Made by a program: the position numbers and the translations under genes. A stretch of 64,000 bases of DNA from Paenibacillus oralis (GTDB taxonomy: Bacteria > Bacillota > Bacilli > Paenibacillales > Paenibacillaceae). Positions 1 to 8,148 of the stretch are shown in pieces; the first letter of the stretch is position 1; the number at the start of each line of letters is the position of its first letter. Location of the stretch: NCBI RefSeq assembly GCF_003863965.1, contig NZ_RRCN01000001.1, positions 3,554,304-3,618,303 on the forward strand, given 5' to 3'. A model generated the notes under the pieces. That model was not told where the DNA came from and did not search any database. It saw nothing but the letters and a program-made list of their open reading frames with translations.

Positions 1-404
1 CGTTAAAAACGGCAGCGCTCAGCGGAGTGGAAGTGATCGTGATTTTGCCGTATCACCCCGATCATCGGCTGGTCAAGCTGGCTTCGCTGTCGTACGTTGA
101 GGAGCTGCTGGCCGCCGGGGTAAAGTTCTATCAATATACGAAAGGTTTTATCCATGCCAAGGTCCTGCTGGTCGATGACCTGCTGGCTTCCGTCGGAACG
201 GCGAATATGGATATGCGCAGTTTTTTCTACAACTTTGAAATGACCGCGCTGCTGTTCGATCAGGGAACGATCGCAAGACTGGTGAACGATTTCGAACGGG
301 ATATCGCCGACTCGGTCCCCATCCGTCTTGCGGAATTTGCCCGGCGTTCCCGGTGGCAAAAAGGGATGGAGCTCCTGGCGCGTTTGCTGTCGCCTTTGCT
401 GTAG
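1..404 (+). CDS. cls: Cardiolipin synthase (PLD family), C-terminal fragment
   Basis: The reading frame is open from the first base of the window, so the N-terminal part lies outside it. The visible 130 or so residues include the second phospholipase-D motif HxKxxxxD (His codon at 153, Lys at 159, Asp at 174) followed by GTANMDMRSF, as in bacterial cardiolipin synthases. These membrane enzymes transfer a phosphatidyl group between two phosphatidylglycerol molecules. The C-terminus (ending LLSPLL) is complete. The gene converges on the LigD-polymerase gene with only 3 bp between stop codons. The family is clear; the assignment to cardiolipin synthase over another PLD enzyme follows from the GTAN-MDMRSF context. 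Confidence 0.88.
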   Translation, partial: LKTAALSGVEVIVILPYHPDHRLVKLASLSYVEELLAAGVKFYQYTKGFIHAKVLLVDDLLASVGTANMDMRSFFYNFEMTALLFDQGTIARLVNDFERDIADSVPIRLAEFARRSRWQKGMELLARLLSPLL

Positions 405-407
405 CGG

Positions 408-1307
408 TTACGCCTTCACCGGACTACGCAAATGCTGCAAAATCAGCTTGACCGACTGAGGCGGGACGGCCGCCAGCAAATCCCCGCGCTCCTTCAGGCG
501 CCCGCCGATGTTCAGCAGGTTGAAGTCGGACGGTTTGGGATCCTTGCGCACCTCCTCCCATGTCAGCGGCGTCGAAACGCTGGCCGCGGCGCGGGCTCTC
601 GGCGTGTAGGGCGCAGCCAGGGTTTTGCCGCCGTAATGCTGCAGGTAGTCGAAATAGATTTTGTCGCCCCGGTCCTTTTTTAACCGTTCGATGGTGAACA
701 GGCCCGGATGTTTTTCGGTGGCGTAACGGGCCACAAAATGGCCGATGGAGCGCAGTTCATCGAAGGTGACGCCGTATTCGACAGGGACGATGATCTGCAC
801 GCCGGTGGCGCCCGATGTTTTGGGCACAGAAGTAAGTCCCAGGGAAGCCAAAACATCGCCGACGATGGCGGCCGCCTCCATAATCCGCGGCTCCTCCTCC
901 CGGGACGGATCGAGGTCGATCATCCATTCGCAGGGCAAGCTTTCCCCGACGTAATGCAGCGAAGGATGAAATTCAATGCAGGCCAAATTGCCGAGCCAGA
1001 GCAGGACGGGCAGGCTGTCCATGACAACGTACCGGATGTTTTCATGCAGCTCTGTGCGCACAAATGGCGGGAGCGGTTCGGGGGCGTTTTTCTGGTAAAA
1101 AAATTTGCCGTGGATACCTCCGGGATAACGGATCGTCGTCAGCAGCCGGTTTTTGCAGTATTTCAGCAGGTAAGGCGACAGCTCGGCGAGCTTCTCCAAA
1201 TAAATCCGTTTGGTGATGCCGGCTTCCGGCCAGAGCAGCTTGTCGGGATTGGAAACGGACACCTCTACGCCATCAACGCGGATCGTTCCTTTGATTGTTT
1301 TCGGCAT
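408..1307 (-). CDS. LigD-type DNA polymerase/primase domain protein (NHEJ)
   Basis: Stand-alone polymerase domain of the bacterial NHEJ protein LigD (archaeo-eukaryotic primase fold), expected to fill gaps at broken ends with ribo- or deoxynucleotides. Counting from an upstream in-frame Met at 1364, the metal-binding DxD lies in MIDLDPS (D150, D152), the conserved KTSGATG at 182-188 and a third Asp in YFDY (239). I prefer the Met at 1307 or 1331 as the start, since the family begins near the motif VDGVEVSVSNPDKLLWP; an AAGGAG lies 14 nt before 1307. There is no phosphoesterase or ligase domain. The ligase is the divergent neighbour and ku lies beyond it, so the function is very likely end-joining. 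Confidence 0.9.
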   Translation of the reverse strand: MPKTIKGTIRVDGVEVSVSNPDKLLWPEAGITKRIYLEKLAELSPYLLKYCKNRLLTTIRYPGGIHGKFFYQKNAPEPLPPFVRTELHENIRYVVMDSLPVLLWLGNLACIEFHPSLHYVGESLPCEWMIDLDPSREEEPRIMEAAAIVGDVLASLGLTSVPKTSGATGVQIIVPVEYGVTFDELRSIGHFVARYATEKHPGLFTIERLKKDRGDKIYFDYLQHYGGKTLAAPYTPRARAAASVSTPLTWEEVRKDPKPSDFNLLNIGGRLKERGDLLAAVPPQSVKLILQHLRSPVKA

Positions 1308-1520
1308 ACGCTTGCGGACAGCTCCTTTCATCGGGGCGGCTGGGGATGCATCATACAGGCACATAGGCCACAGGCCGGGTTCCCCCGCGGGTTGTTACCT
1401 CTAGGCTTGCCTGGGGGCGCGGAAACTATGAGCCGGCAGGAGAATGGAGCTTGGCGGCCAAGGGCAAACTTGGAAACGTAACGCTGCACACATCTTTGTG
1501 ACGGATGGAGGCAAACATTC

Positions 1521-2468
1521 ATGGATTTAAAACCGGTCGCGCCGTTTGAGCCGATTCGCAGCGAGACGATCCCGCAGGGGGAAAACTGGGTGGCCCAGGT
1601 AAAATGGGATGGCGTACGGATGCTGACTTACCGTGACGGGCGGGAAACGCGGCTCATCAACCGCAAAGGCAACGACCGGACCGCGCAATATCCGGAATTC
1701 GCCGACGTCTCTTCATATTGCCGGGCGAACTCGGTCATCCTTGACGGGGAGATGATCGCTTTATCCGGGGGCAAGCCCTCTTTTCATGAAATCATGCGGC
1801 GCGACAGCCTGCGGCGGGAACGGGAAATCCGCTTTGCGAGCGGACGGATTCAGGCCATTTACATGATTTTTGATATTTTGCACTTCGACGGCGACTGGGT
1901 GACCGGGCGTACGCTGGCCGAACGCCAGCGGCTGCTGCAGGAAATCGTCATTCCCGGCGACCGGGTTCAGCTCGTTCCCAATACCCAGGACGGGCAGCTT
2001 CTGTTCAACCTGATGAAAGAGCGGGGCTGGGAAGGCATCGTCTGCAAAAAACTCGACAGCCCGTACCAGATCGGCGGCAAAGACGGCAGATGGGTCAAGC
2101 GGAAGCTGGCCCGGGACCTGTATGCGGCGATCGGAGGCGTCACGTACCGGGACGGCATCGTTAACGCGATATTGCTCGGCTTGTATGACGCCGAGGGGCG
2201 GTTTCTGTACATCGGACATGCGGGAACGGGAAAATGGAAAGTTGAGACGTGGCGGGAGTTAACCGCCAAGATTCCGGGGCTCGCCGTGCCGGAACGGCCG
2301 TTTTACAACGTTCCGGAACGCCTCAAAGGGGCCGTCTGGATTCAGCCGGCCCTGACCGTAAAAGTACAATTTCTGGAGTGGACGCCCGGCGGCACGATGC
2401 GCCATCCGATCATACAGGGATGGGGGGGCGTCCTGGCGGAGGACTGCAGCGTTTCGCAGAGCATGTAA
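1521..2468 (+). CDS. ATP-dependent DNA ligase (LigD ligase domain)
   Basis: 315-residue ATP-dependent DNA ligase with the adenylation motif KWDGVR (nucleophile Lys28), motif III LDGEM, motif IV EGIVCKK and motif V WVKRKL, followed by an OB-fold domain. It seals nicks during double-strand-break repair. The start is an ATG with GGAGG eight bases upstream. In many Bacillus species ligase and polymerase are fused as one LigD; here they are separate, divergently transcribed genes about 150-210 bp apart. The gene converges on ku with a 10 bp gap. No nuclease domain is present. The assignment to NHEJ rests on domain and context. Confidence 0.92.
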   Translation: MDLKPVAPFEPIRSETIPQGENWVAQVKWDGVRMLTYRDGRETRLINRKGNDRTAQYPEFADVSSYCRANSVILDGEMIALSGGKPSFHEIMRRDSLRREREIRFASGRIQAIYMIFDILHFDGDWVTGRTLAERQRLLQEIVIPGDRVQLVPNTQDGQLLFNLMKERGWEGIVCKKLDSPYQIGGKDGRWVKRKLARDLYAAIGGVTYRDGIVNAILLGLYDAEGRFLYIGHAGTGKWKVETWRELTAKIPGLAVPERPFYNVPERLKGAVWIQPALTVKVQFLEWTPGGTMRHPIIQGWGGVLAEDCSVSQSM

Positions 2469-2478
2469 ATTAGGCCGG

Positions 2479-3495
2479 TTATTCGGCTTTCGGTTTGGCG
2501 GGGCTTTTGCGCTTCGGCTTCGGTTTGACCGCGACGGTTGGCCTTCCTCCCGTTTCCGCTTTTCCCGTTGCTGCGCCTTCCGCTGTTGCGCCTTCCGTTG
2601 CTGTGCCTCTCGCAGCAGTGCCTCCGCCCCCTCCCGCTACCGCGCCTTCCTCCGGCTGGGCTTTGGCTTTTTTGGCGGCTGGCTTGCGCGTTCGTTTGGC
2701 CGGGGCGGGACCGGGGTCGGTGGCGACCGGTTTGACCGCCTCGATGCTGGCCTGCAGCGCGGCCATCAGGTCGATGACGTTGGTCTCCGGTTTCGCCGGA
2801 GCCAGGCTGATCTCCTCGCCGGACACCTTATGCTCGATTAGCTTAAGCAACGCCTCCCGGTAGTCGTCTGTATATTTTTCCGGCTCAAACGGGGTGGACA
2901 ACTGCTCGATCAGCATTTTGGCCATCGTCAGCTCTTTATCGTTGACTTGAAACGTTTCCGGGAGGTTGGGGACTTGGGCGATCGGCCGGATTTCATCGGG
3001 ATAAAAAATCGTCTCCACGGCAAGGCAGCCCTCCAGCACCCGGATCGCCGCCAGGCTGCTTTTGGAGCGGATGGCGAATTTGGCGATGCCGATTTTTCCC
3101 GACTGCTTCATCGCTTCGAGCAGCAGCTGGTAGGCGTTTGAGCCCGCCTGATCGGGCGAGAGGTAATACGTTTTTTGAAAATAGATCGGATCGATCTCCT
3201 CCAAATCGACGAAATCGAGAATGGTGATCGTTTTTTCAACGTGATCGTTCAACTGCTCGAGCTCCTCTTTTTCAAACAGGACGAATTTTCCTTTTTCATA
3301 TTCATAACCGCGGGAAATTTCCTCCCAGTTGACATCGACATCGCACGCCGGGCAGCGCCGGACGTAAGAGATTGGACTGCCGCAAACTTTGTGGATATAT
3401 TTCATGGAGATGTCCTTGTCCTCCGTGGCGGAAAACATTTTGACGGGAACATGGACCAGCCCGAAGCTGATCGCCCCTTTCCAAACGGTATGCAT
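2479..3495 (-). CDS. ku: Ku protein, NHEJ end-binding
   Basis: Bacterial Ku homodimer subunit that encircles DNA ends and recruits LigD. The first 255 or so residues are the Ku core (start MHTVWKGAISFGLVHVPVKM). The tail from about residue 260 is low-complexity and rich in Lys, Ala, Thr and Gly, with a KRTRKPAAKKAK patch, imperfect ATEGATAEGAA repeats and a final KPKPKRKSPAKPK, typical of DNA-binding extensions but longer than in minimal Ku proteins. ATG start with GGAG-type signal upstream. A 9-bp tandem repeat lies about 45 bp before the start. In B. subtilis the ku-ligD genes are expressed in the forespore; I see no clear forespore promoter here. Confidence 0.95.
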   Translation of the reverse strand: MHTVWKGAISFGLVHVPVKMFSATEDKDISMKYIHKVCGSPISYVRRCPACDVDVNWEEISRGYEYEKGKFVLFEKEELEQLNDHVEKTITILDFVDLEEIDPIYFQKTYYLSPDQAGSNAYQLLLEAMKQSGKIGIAKFAIRSKSSLAAIRVLEGCLAVETIFYPDEIRPIAQVPNLPETFQVNDKELTMAKMLIEQLSTPFEPEKYTDDYREALLKLIEHKVSGEEISLAPAKPETNVIDLMAALQASIEAVKPVATDPGPAPAKRTRKPAAKKAKAQPEEGAVAGGGGGTAARGTATEGATAEGAATGKAETGGRPTVAVKPKPKRKSPAKPKAE

Positions 3496-3539
3496 GAGGA
3501 GATTGCTCCTTTCTATTTGGCGTTAGACAACTTATGCAC

Positions 3540-3593
3540 GTTAATGCGGTTAATGCGATGAATGTGGTGAATGCGGTGAATGCGGTTAATACG
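3540..3593. repeat. 9-bp tandem repeat, six copies
   Basis: Six consecutive 9-mers close to GTTAATGCG (GTTAATGCG twice, ATGAATGTG, GTGAATGCG twice, GTTAATACG). It sits in the upstream region of ku, where a promoter or 5' leader would lie. The unit is a multiple of three and reads as an Asn-Ala/Val repeat in one frame, but no plausible gene contains it. Such minisatellites are prone to copy-number change. Confidence 0.9.
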
Positions 3594-3826
3594 GCCCAAT
3601 TGGATCGTTGGTTTGCGCATGAAACGCTCGTAGGTCTTAGTATGGTTTTTAAATATTTTTCTATTAGCGGGGGTTGGCGGCAAGGGCGACCGCGCATTTC
3701 ATGGAATAAAGCATGATGCCGGGAACTTGAGTGTCAGGAGGCATGCTTTTGGAACTTGGTCTTCAGGAGCAGGTTTTTGGAACAATGTGCCCTCATGAGG
3801 CGATCCGTCAGTCCGTTGCGGAGGAA

Positions 3827-4011
3827 TAATTGCAAAAGATGCAAGTACTTTCCCTAGCTGAGTTCCTTTTTTTCGAAATAACTGCAAAAGGTACAGCTAC
3901 TTACGGCTTAAGCCGTATATCATCAAACTCGCAAATATTAACTGTACTTTTTGCAGCTATTAAGGCATTTGCCAAAGGAATCGGACGAGATAACTGCAGC
4001 TTTTGCAGCTA
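3827..4011. repeat. Four-site array A1 (TAACTGCA words)
   Basis: Four 21-bp imperfect dyads beginning and ending in TA at 3827-3847, 3879-3899, 3939-3959 and 3991-4011. The first two read TAAYTGCAAAAG-N-TRCARSTA; the last two are inverted (TAACTGYA-N5-TTTGCAGCTA). Start-to-start spacings are 52, 60 and 52 bp, total 185 bp. Same layout as the other six arrays in this window. Confidence 0.85.
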
Positions 4012-4166
4012 ATCACATCCGAATGGTATTGGGCTTGTGGCTCGCCGCTCATCTGACCACTAGCGTTACATAAACTCTTGCACAATTTGTAGCCCTGATA
4101 CTGATACTTTCCAGATTTCCGCAATGGCTCAGGATTTCGCATCGAAACTATCGTCCGCCGGAGGTC

Positions 4167-4349
4167 TAACGGTTGTAGCAGCTGCTATTTTACGAAAAAA
4201 GCCCTTTTCTAAATTCTAACGGTTGTGAGCGCCGTTATTTGCCTGAATCTGGGCCAAAATAGCCGGGTTTAAGTGAAATAAGCGCCACGGCAACCGTTAG
4301 AATTTAAAATCAACGTTTTTGGAACAAATAGCCTCTGTGGCATCCGTTA
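4167..4349. repeat. Four-site array A2 (TAACGG words)
   Basis: Four 21-bp sites at 4167-4187 and 4217-4237 (forward, TAACGGTTG then NNGC-NGYTA) and 4279-4299 and 4329-4349 (inverted). Spacings are 50, 62 and 50 bp and the total is 183 bp. The 29-bp spacers after sites 1 and, on the other strand, 4 resemble each other (T-run, A5 tract, TTTT, AAATTC), so the true module is about 50 bp. Confidence 0.88.
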
Positions 4350-4432
4350 GAATAGTTGTGCGGTTAGAAATGTATCTTGTCTAATTGGAGATTTCCAAGC
4401 ATAACAACTTTATTGGACAGCAGGCTTCGTGG

Positions 4433-4461
4433 TTGCGGGGGCTGCGGCGGACCGATATAAT
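4433..4461 (+). promoter_or_regulatory. Sigma-A promoter of the tsaE operon
   Basis: A TTGCGG -35 (4433-4438) and a perfect TATAAT -10 (4456-4461) separated by 17 bp, about 100 bp before the tsaE start. It is the only good promoter in this gap and should drive tsaE-tsaB-rimI-tsaD. Confidence 0.7.
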
Positions 4462-4561
4462 GGGGACATACGTTTTTTTGCGATCGTTTCATCCGGCGGG
4501 GTGTAAGAAGCAGGTCCTTCAAAGGCCGCGCGGCTTGCTAACTCGCTTAAAGGTGGTTGAC

Positions 4562-5053
4562 ATGGTGGAATTTGACAAACCTTTTGCTTCGTATGTTTAT
4601 GAAGCCGAAGATCTGCACGGAACGGAAAAACTGGCTGCCTACTTGGCCCGGCAAGCGCTGCCGGGGACGGTGATCGCGCTGGACGGGGATTTGGGAGCGG
4701 GGAAGACGGCGTTTTCCCAATTGTTTGCGAGACACCTTGGCGTTTCGGATACGGTCAACAGTCCGACGTTTACGTTGATCAAAGAGTACGAGGGCCGGCT
4801 GCCGTTTTATCATATGGACGTGTATCGGTTGTCGCTGGAAGAGGCCGAGGAACTGGGGCTGGACGAATATTTCTATGGGGCGGGCGTTTCTCTGGTGGAG
4901 TGGGCCAGCCTGATTGAGGAGCTGCTTCCGGCGAATTTGCTGCAAATCTATATCGAAACCGTGTCGGCCACGGCGCGGAAAATGCATATCAAAGGGCGGG
5001 GCGAACCTTATGAAGCGTGGGTATCCGTCCTGCAAGAGAATGGGGTTTCCTGA
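4562..5053 (+). CDS. tsaE: tRNA t6A biosynthesis ATPase TsaE
   Basis: 163-residue P-loop ATPase that, with TsaB and TsaD, transfers the threonylcarbamoyl group to A37 of ANN-decoding tRNAs. The Walker A GDLGAGKT is at residues 42-49, followed by the family signature NSPTFTLIKEY and the DVYRL segment. I chose the ATG at 4562 because AAGGTGG lies 6 bases before it and family proteins start near here, although the frame is open further upstream to 4385. First gene of an operon; tsaB starts 2 bp after its stop. Matches B. subtilis ydiB in position. Confidence 0.95.
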   Translation: MVEFDKPFASYVYEAEDLHGTEKLAAYLARQALPGTVIALDGDLGAGKTAFSQLFARHLGVSDTVNSPTFTLIKEYEGRLPFYHMDVYRLSLEEAEELGLDEYFYGAGVSLVEWASLIEELLPANLLQIYIETVSATARKMHIKGRGEPYEAWVSVLQENGVS

Positions 5054-5055
5054 AC

Positions 5056-6012
5056 ATGAACAACAACAATTACGAACAGCGGCCGCAGCAGCGGCTTTTG
5101 GCGTTTGACACCTCGACGTCGTCGCTTGCGGTAGCGGTCATGGAGGATGGCCGGCTGCTGGCGGAGCGGAGTATGCACGCCGAACGGGATCATTCGTCGC
5201 TTTTGGTGACGGCGATCGGGGAATGTTTGGATGCTGCGGGGCTGTCCAAACGGGATTTGACCGGGATCGCCGTCGGGGCTGGGCCAGGCTCGTACACCGG
5301 AATCCGGATCGCCGTCACGACGGCCAAAACTTTGGCCTGGGCGCTCCGGCTGCCGGTTTATGGCGTTTCGAGCCTGGAGGCGCTGGCGCTGGGCGGCTGG
5401 GCTGGCGCCAGCGGGCAGGACGCGGCCAAGCTGGGCGCTTGGGCCGCGCCCGCGGCAGGCGGCGCAGCCGGCCATGGCGCGAGCGCTGCCGCCATCACAG
5501 GGGCGGCCGCCGCCAACGGCGCCAGCGACGCCGCTAACGGCATAGCCGGCGCCCCGGCGGAAGCCGCCGCTCTCGCCGCCGCGGACCGCCGCTACGCCGG
5601 CGGCCACTGGATCGTGCCGCTGGTGGACGCGCGGCGCGGCCAAGCCTATACGGCGCTGTTCGCCGTGCCGGCGGCCGGCGGGTGGCCGCAGCGGCTCGCG
5701 CCCGACGCCATCCGGCTCACGGACGGCTGGGCCGGCGAGCTATCAAAGCGCCTAACCGCGCTGGAGCCGCACGAGCGTCCGGCCGCCGTTTGGTTCGTGG
5801 GCGAAACCGCAAAGCACGAGGCGGCGCTCGGCCAGCTGCGTTCCGGCGCCATGCCGCCTGTCCATCTGGTCCCTTACGAGCTGGAAGGCGTATGGATGGG
5901 AATGGCTGGCGTGAAGCGGGTGCGGACGTATCCGGAAGACGAAGTTCATTCGCTTGAGCCGAATTATACCCAGTTGGCCGAAGCGGAAGCCAAGCGGCTG
6001 CGCAACGGGTAA
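5056..6012 (+). CDS. tsaB: tRNA t6A biosynthesis protein TsaB, with Ala-rich insertion
   Basis: Actin/ASKHA-fold partner of TsaD (B. subtilis ydiC). The N-terminal LLAFDTSTSSLAVAV (residues 14-28) and GAGPGSYTGIRI (75-86) are diagnostic. At 318 residues it is about 80 longer than usual: residues 113-182 form an Ala/Gly-rich, low-complexity insertion with no resemblance to the family, after which the normal sequence resumes (VPLVDARRGQAYTALF). The insertion (about bases 5392-5601) is much more GC-rich than its surroundings. Start ATG at 5056, 2 bp after the tsaE stop; an upstream in-frame start at 5017 would overlap tsaE. The fold should tolerate a surface loop here, but I cannot tell whether it affects function. 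Confidence 0.93.
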   Translation: MNNNNYEQRPQQRLLAFDTSTSSLAVAVMEDGRLLAERSMHAERDHSSLLVTAIGECLDAAGLSKRDLTGIAVGAGPGSYTGIRIAVTTAKTLAWALRLPVYGVSSLEALALGGWAGASGQDAAKLGAWAAPAAGGAAGHGASAAAITGAAAANGASDAANGIAGAPAEAAALAAADRRYAGGHWIVPLVDARRGQAYTALFAVPAAGGWPQRLAPDAIRLTDGWAGELSKRLTALEPHERPAAVWFVGETAKHEAALGQLRSGAMPPVHLVPYELEGVWMGMAGVKRVRTYPEDEVHSLEPNYTQLAEAEAKRLRNG

Positions 6013-6026
6013 AGGGGGAAGCGGAC

Positions 6027-6548
6027 ATGATCTCAAGGAAAGCGGAGCATTTCCAGCCCGAAAACGTCGGCTTCCGCACCATGACGCTGGAGGACATCCC
6101 GGATATTATGGTCATTGAACATGAATCGTTTACGTTGCCGTGGAGCGAAGAAGCGTTTCGCAACGAATTGACTCATAATCATTTTGCCCGCTATTTGGTG
6201 ATGGAACATAACGGCAAGCCGATCGGCTATGCCGGCATGTGGACGATCGTGGATGAAGCGCATGTGACGAATATTGCGGTGAGAACCGTTTATCGCGGTT
6301 TTCATTTGGGGGAAAAGCTGCTCCGCCGGATGATGAAATGGGCGGCCGAGCTCGGCATGGTCCGGATGACGCTGGAGGTTCGCGTATCCAACGAGGTAGC
6401 GCGGTCGCTTTACGGCAAAATGGGCTTTTCCCCCGCAGGAGTTAGAAGAGGATATTATTCCGATAATCATGAGGATGCGCTCATCATGTGGTGCGAGCTG
6501 CCGAAGCGGCCGCACCGAGCAGGCACGGAAGGAAGCGGATGGTATTGA
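6027..6548 (+). CDS. rimI: Ribosomal protein bS18 N-acetyltransferase RimI-like
   Basis: 173-residue GNAT acetyltransferase. It shows the acetyl-CoA-binding region VTNIAVRTVYRGFHLGEKLL (R-x-x-x-x-G/A loop) and the C-terminal ARSLYGKMGFSPAGVRRGYYSDNHEDALIM typical of RimI. RimI acetylates the N-terminal alanine of bS18, and the gene commonly lies between tsaB and tsaD, as here. ATG start with GGGGGAAG upstream, 14 bp after tsaB. Its end overlaps the start of tsaD by 10 bp, implying coupled translation. The exact substrate in Gram-positive species is inferred. Confidence 0.92.
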   Translation: MISRKAEHFQPENVGFRTMTLEDIPDIMVIEHESFTLPWSEEAFRNELTHNHFARYLVMEHNGKPIGYAGMWTIVDEAHVTNIAVRTVYRGFHLGEKLLRRMMKWAAELGMVRMTLEVRVSNEVARSLYGKMGFSPAGVRRGYYSDNHEDALIMWCELPKRPHRAGTEGSGWY

Positions 6549-7585
6549 TTCACGAACAGGATTGCTTTATTTTGGCGGTGGAAACGAGCTGCGACGAAAC
6601 CTCCGCCGCCGTCGTCAAAAACGGGACCGAGGTGCTGTCCAATCTGATCGCGAGCCAGATCGAAACGCATCGCGCCTTTGGCGGCGTGGTGCCGGAGGTG
6701 GCCTCGCGCAAGCACGTGGAGAGCATTACGCGCATGCTGGAAGAAGCGGTTCGGGAGGCGGGAATCCCGCCGGAGTCGCTGTCCGCGATTGCCGTCACGG
6801 AGGGACCGGGACTTGTGGGCGCGCTGCTCGTAGGCATTATGGCGGCGAAAAGTTTGGCTTTTGCCCTTGATAAACCGCTGATCGGCGTGCATCATATCGC
6901 CGGGCATATCTACGCCAACCACTTGATGGAGGACATTTTGTATCCGTCCATGGCGCTTGTCGTTTCCGGCGGACATACCGAGCTGGTGCTGATGGAACGC
7001 GAGGGCTGCTTTAAGCTGCTGGGCCATACTCGCGATGACGCCGTGGGGGAAGCGTATGACAAAGTGGCTCGGGCGCTTGGTTTTCCGTATCCGGGCGGGC
7101 CTTATGTGGACAAGCTGGCCGGGGAAGCGGCGGAGGCCGAGGAGCTTCCGCGGGCGTGGCTGGAGCCGGATTCCTACGATTTCAGCCTAAGCGGCTTAAA
7201 ATCCGCCGTACTGAACGCCGTGAACCAGCACCGGATGCGCGGGAAAGACGGCTATCAACCGGCCATTGCCCGCGGCTTCCAGGAATCGGTGATCGAAGTG
7301 CTGGTGGAGAAGGCGGTACGCGCAGTACGGGCGACCGGTTCGCGCCAGCTCCTGCTTTGCGGCGGGGTCGCCGCGAACCGCGGCCTTCGTGCCGCGCTAA
7401 GCGAGCGCTGCGTGAGCGAGGGGATTTCCCTGCTCATACCGCCGCTGGCCTATTGCACGGACAACGCGGCGATGATCGGCGCCGCCGCTTACCTGAAATG
7501 GAAAAGCGGGGAATTTTCCAGCCTTGGGCTGAAAGCCGAGCCTTCATTGTCGCTGGAGGGCTGGTCCGTTCAATCGGATAACTAG
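6539..7585 (+). CDS. tsaD: tRNA N6-adenosine threonylcarbamoyltransferase TsaD (Gcp)
   Basis: 348-residue catalytic subunit of t6A synthesis (Kae1/Gcp/YgjD family). It carries the N-terminal ILAVETSCDETSAAVV and the metal-binding HxxxH at His119 and His123 in VHHIAGH, with the C-terminal GGVAANRGLR and DNAAMIGAAAY motifs. The ATG at 6539 with GGAAG upstream fits the family start; an earlier in-frame GTG at 6488 would overlap rimI by 61 bp. Last gene of the tsaE operon, followed by a strong bidirectional terminator. Confidence 0.96.
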   Translation: MVLIHEQDCFILAVETSCDETSAAVVKNGTEVLSNLIASQIETHRAFGGVVPEVASRKHVESITRMLEEAVREAGIPPESLSAIAVTEGPGLVGALLVGIMAAKSLAFALDKPLIGVHHIAGHIYANHLMEDILYPSMALVVSGGHTELVLMEREGCFKLLGHTRDDAVGEAYDKVARALGFPYPGGPYVDKLAGEAAEAEELPRAWLEPDSYDFSLSGLKSAVLNAVNQHRMRGKDGYQPAIARGFQESVIEVLVEKAVRAVRATGSRQLLLCGGVAANRGLRAALSERCVSEGISLLIPPLAYCTDNAAMIGAAAYLKWKSGEFSSLGLKAEPSLSLEGWSVQSDN

Positions 7586-7593
7586 TCACTATG

Positions 7594-7647
7594 AAAAAAA
7601 GCTGCACCATAGACCGTTCCCGGATTTTCTATGGTACAGCTTTTTTT
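7594..7647. terminator. Bidirectional terminator after tsaD
   Basis: 20-bp stem with a single mismatch: A-run, GCTG, ACCATAGA on the left (7594-7613) and TCTATGGT, CAGC, T-run on the right (7628-7647). The A and T runs let it end both tsaD and the opposing bactofilin gene. Confidence 0.92.
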
Positions 7648-7668
7648 GTGCGTACACTTGGAAACATC

Positions 7669-8148
7669 CTACCACGTCTTATAAACGTTGTCGCCGTCTT
7701 GGTCCGGGCGCTTTTTCCCCGCATCCGCCGCTTCGGAAGTGGCCGCGGTTTCTTTCATGCCGGGGGCAATGGTTTTAGACCCGGAGGCGCCGCCGCTCAT
7801 TTTGCTCGTTCCTTCAAAAATGCTGCCTTCTTCAATGGAAAGCGCCGCCGCTACGATATTTCCATAGAGCTTGCCTTTGGAGGTAATCGACAGCTTGCTT
7901 TTGGCCTGCACGTTGCCGTGGACCTCTCCGGCGATAATGATGTTTCTGGCCAGAATGTTGGAGTGGACCATTCCTTTTTCCCCAACCGTAACGTCCCCTT
8001 CGCATTCGATGTCTCCGGTAATTTGCCCCTCGACGCGGACGCCCGCTTCCGATTTGATTTTTCCTTCAAAAACGCTGCCTTCGCCAATTAACGTATCGGT
8101 CGTGTTCGGGTCGAGCCTCTCGGGCTGCCTGTTGCCTCTTAACTTCAT
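7669..8148 (-). CDS. Bactofilin family polymer-forming protein
   Basis: 159-residue bactofilin: a short polar N-terminus, then a repetitive beta-helix core (TLIGEGSVFEGKIKSEAGVRV, GQITGDIECEGDVTVGEKG, SNILARNIIIAGEVHGNV, KLSITSKGKLYGNI) and a Gly/Ser/Thr-rich tail. Bactofilins self-assemble without nucleotide into membrane-associated filaments that localise cell-wall enzymes. The start codon overlaps the stop of the M23 peptidase gene (ATGA, 4 bp), so the two are co-translated. The M23 peptidase is a plausible client, as in other bactofilin-M23 pairs; that link here is inferred from context. Confidence 0.93.
   Translation of the reverse strand: MKLRGNRQPERLDPNTTDTLIGEGSVFEGKIKSEAGVRVEGQITGDIECEGDVTVGEKGMVHSNILARNIIIAGEVHGNVQAKSKLSITSKGKLYGNIVAAALSIEEGSIFEGTSKMSGGASGSKTIAPGMKETAATSEAADAGKKRPDQDGDNVYKTW

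Larger units (their letters stand above)
3496..4384. other. 889-bp gene-free region between ku and tsaE
   Basis: No convincing coding sequence. It contains a six-copy 9-bp tandem repeat (3540-3593), a four-site array with TAACTGCA words (3827-4011) and a second four-site array with TAACGG words (4167-4349). The stretches between (3600-3826 and 4012-4166) show nothing I recognise. Confidence 0.7.

Noticed and set aside
3834..4012. Short frames in the ku-tsaE gap
   Set aside because: They consist mostly of the repeat array translated in one frame.
4167..4349. Four-site arrays considered as CRISPR
   Set aside because: Sites are inverted in the second half, vary in sequence, always number four, have 29-bp similar spacers, and no cas genes are present.
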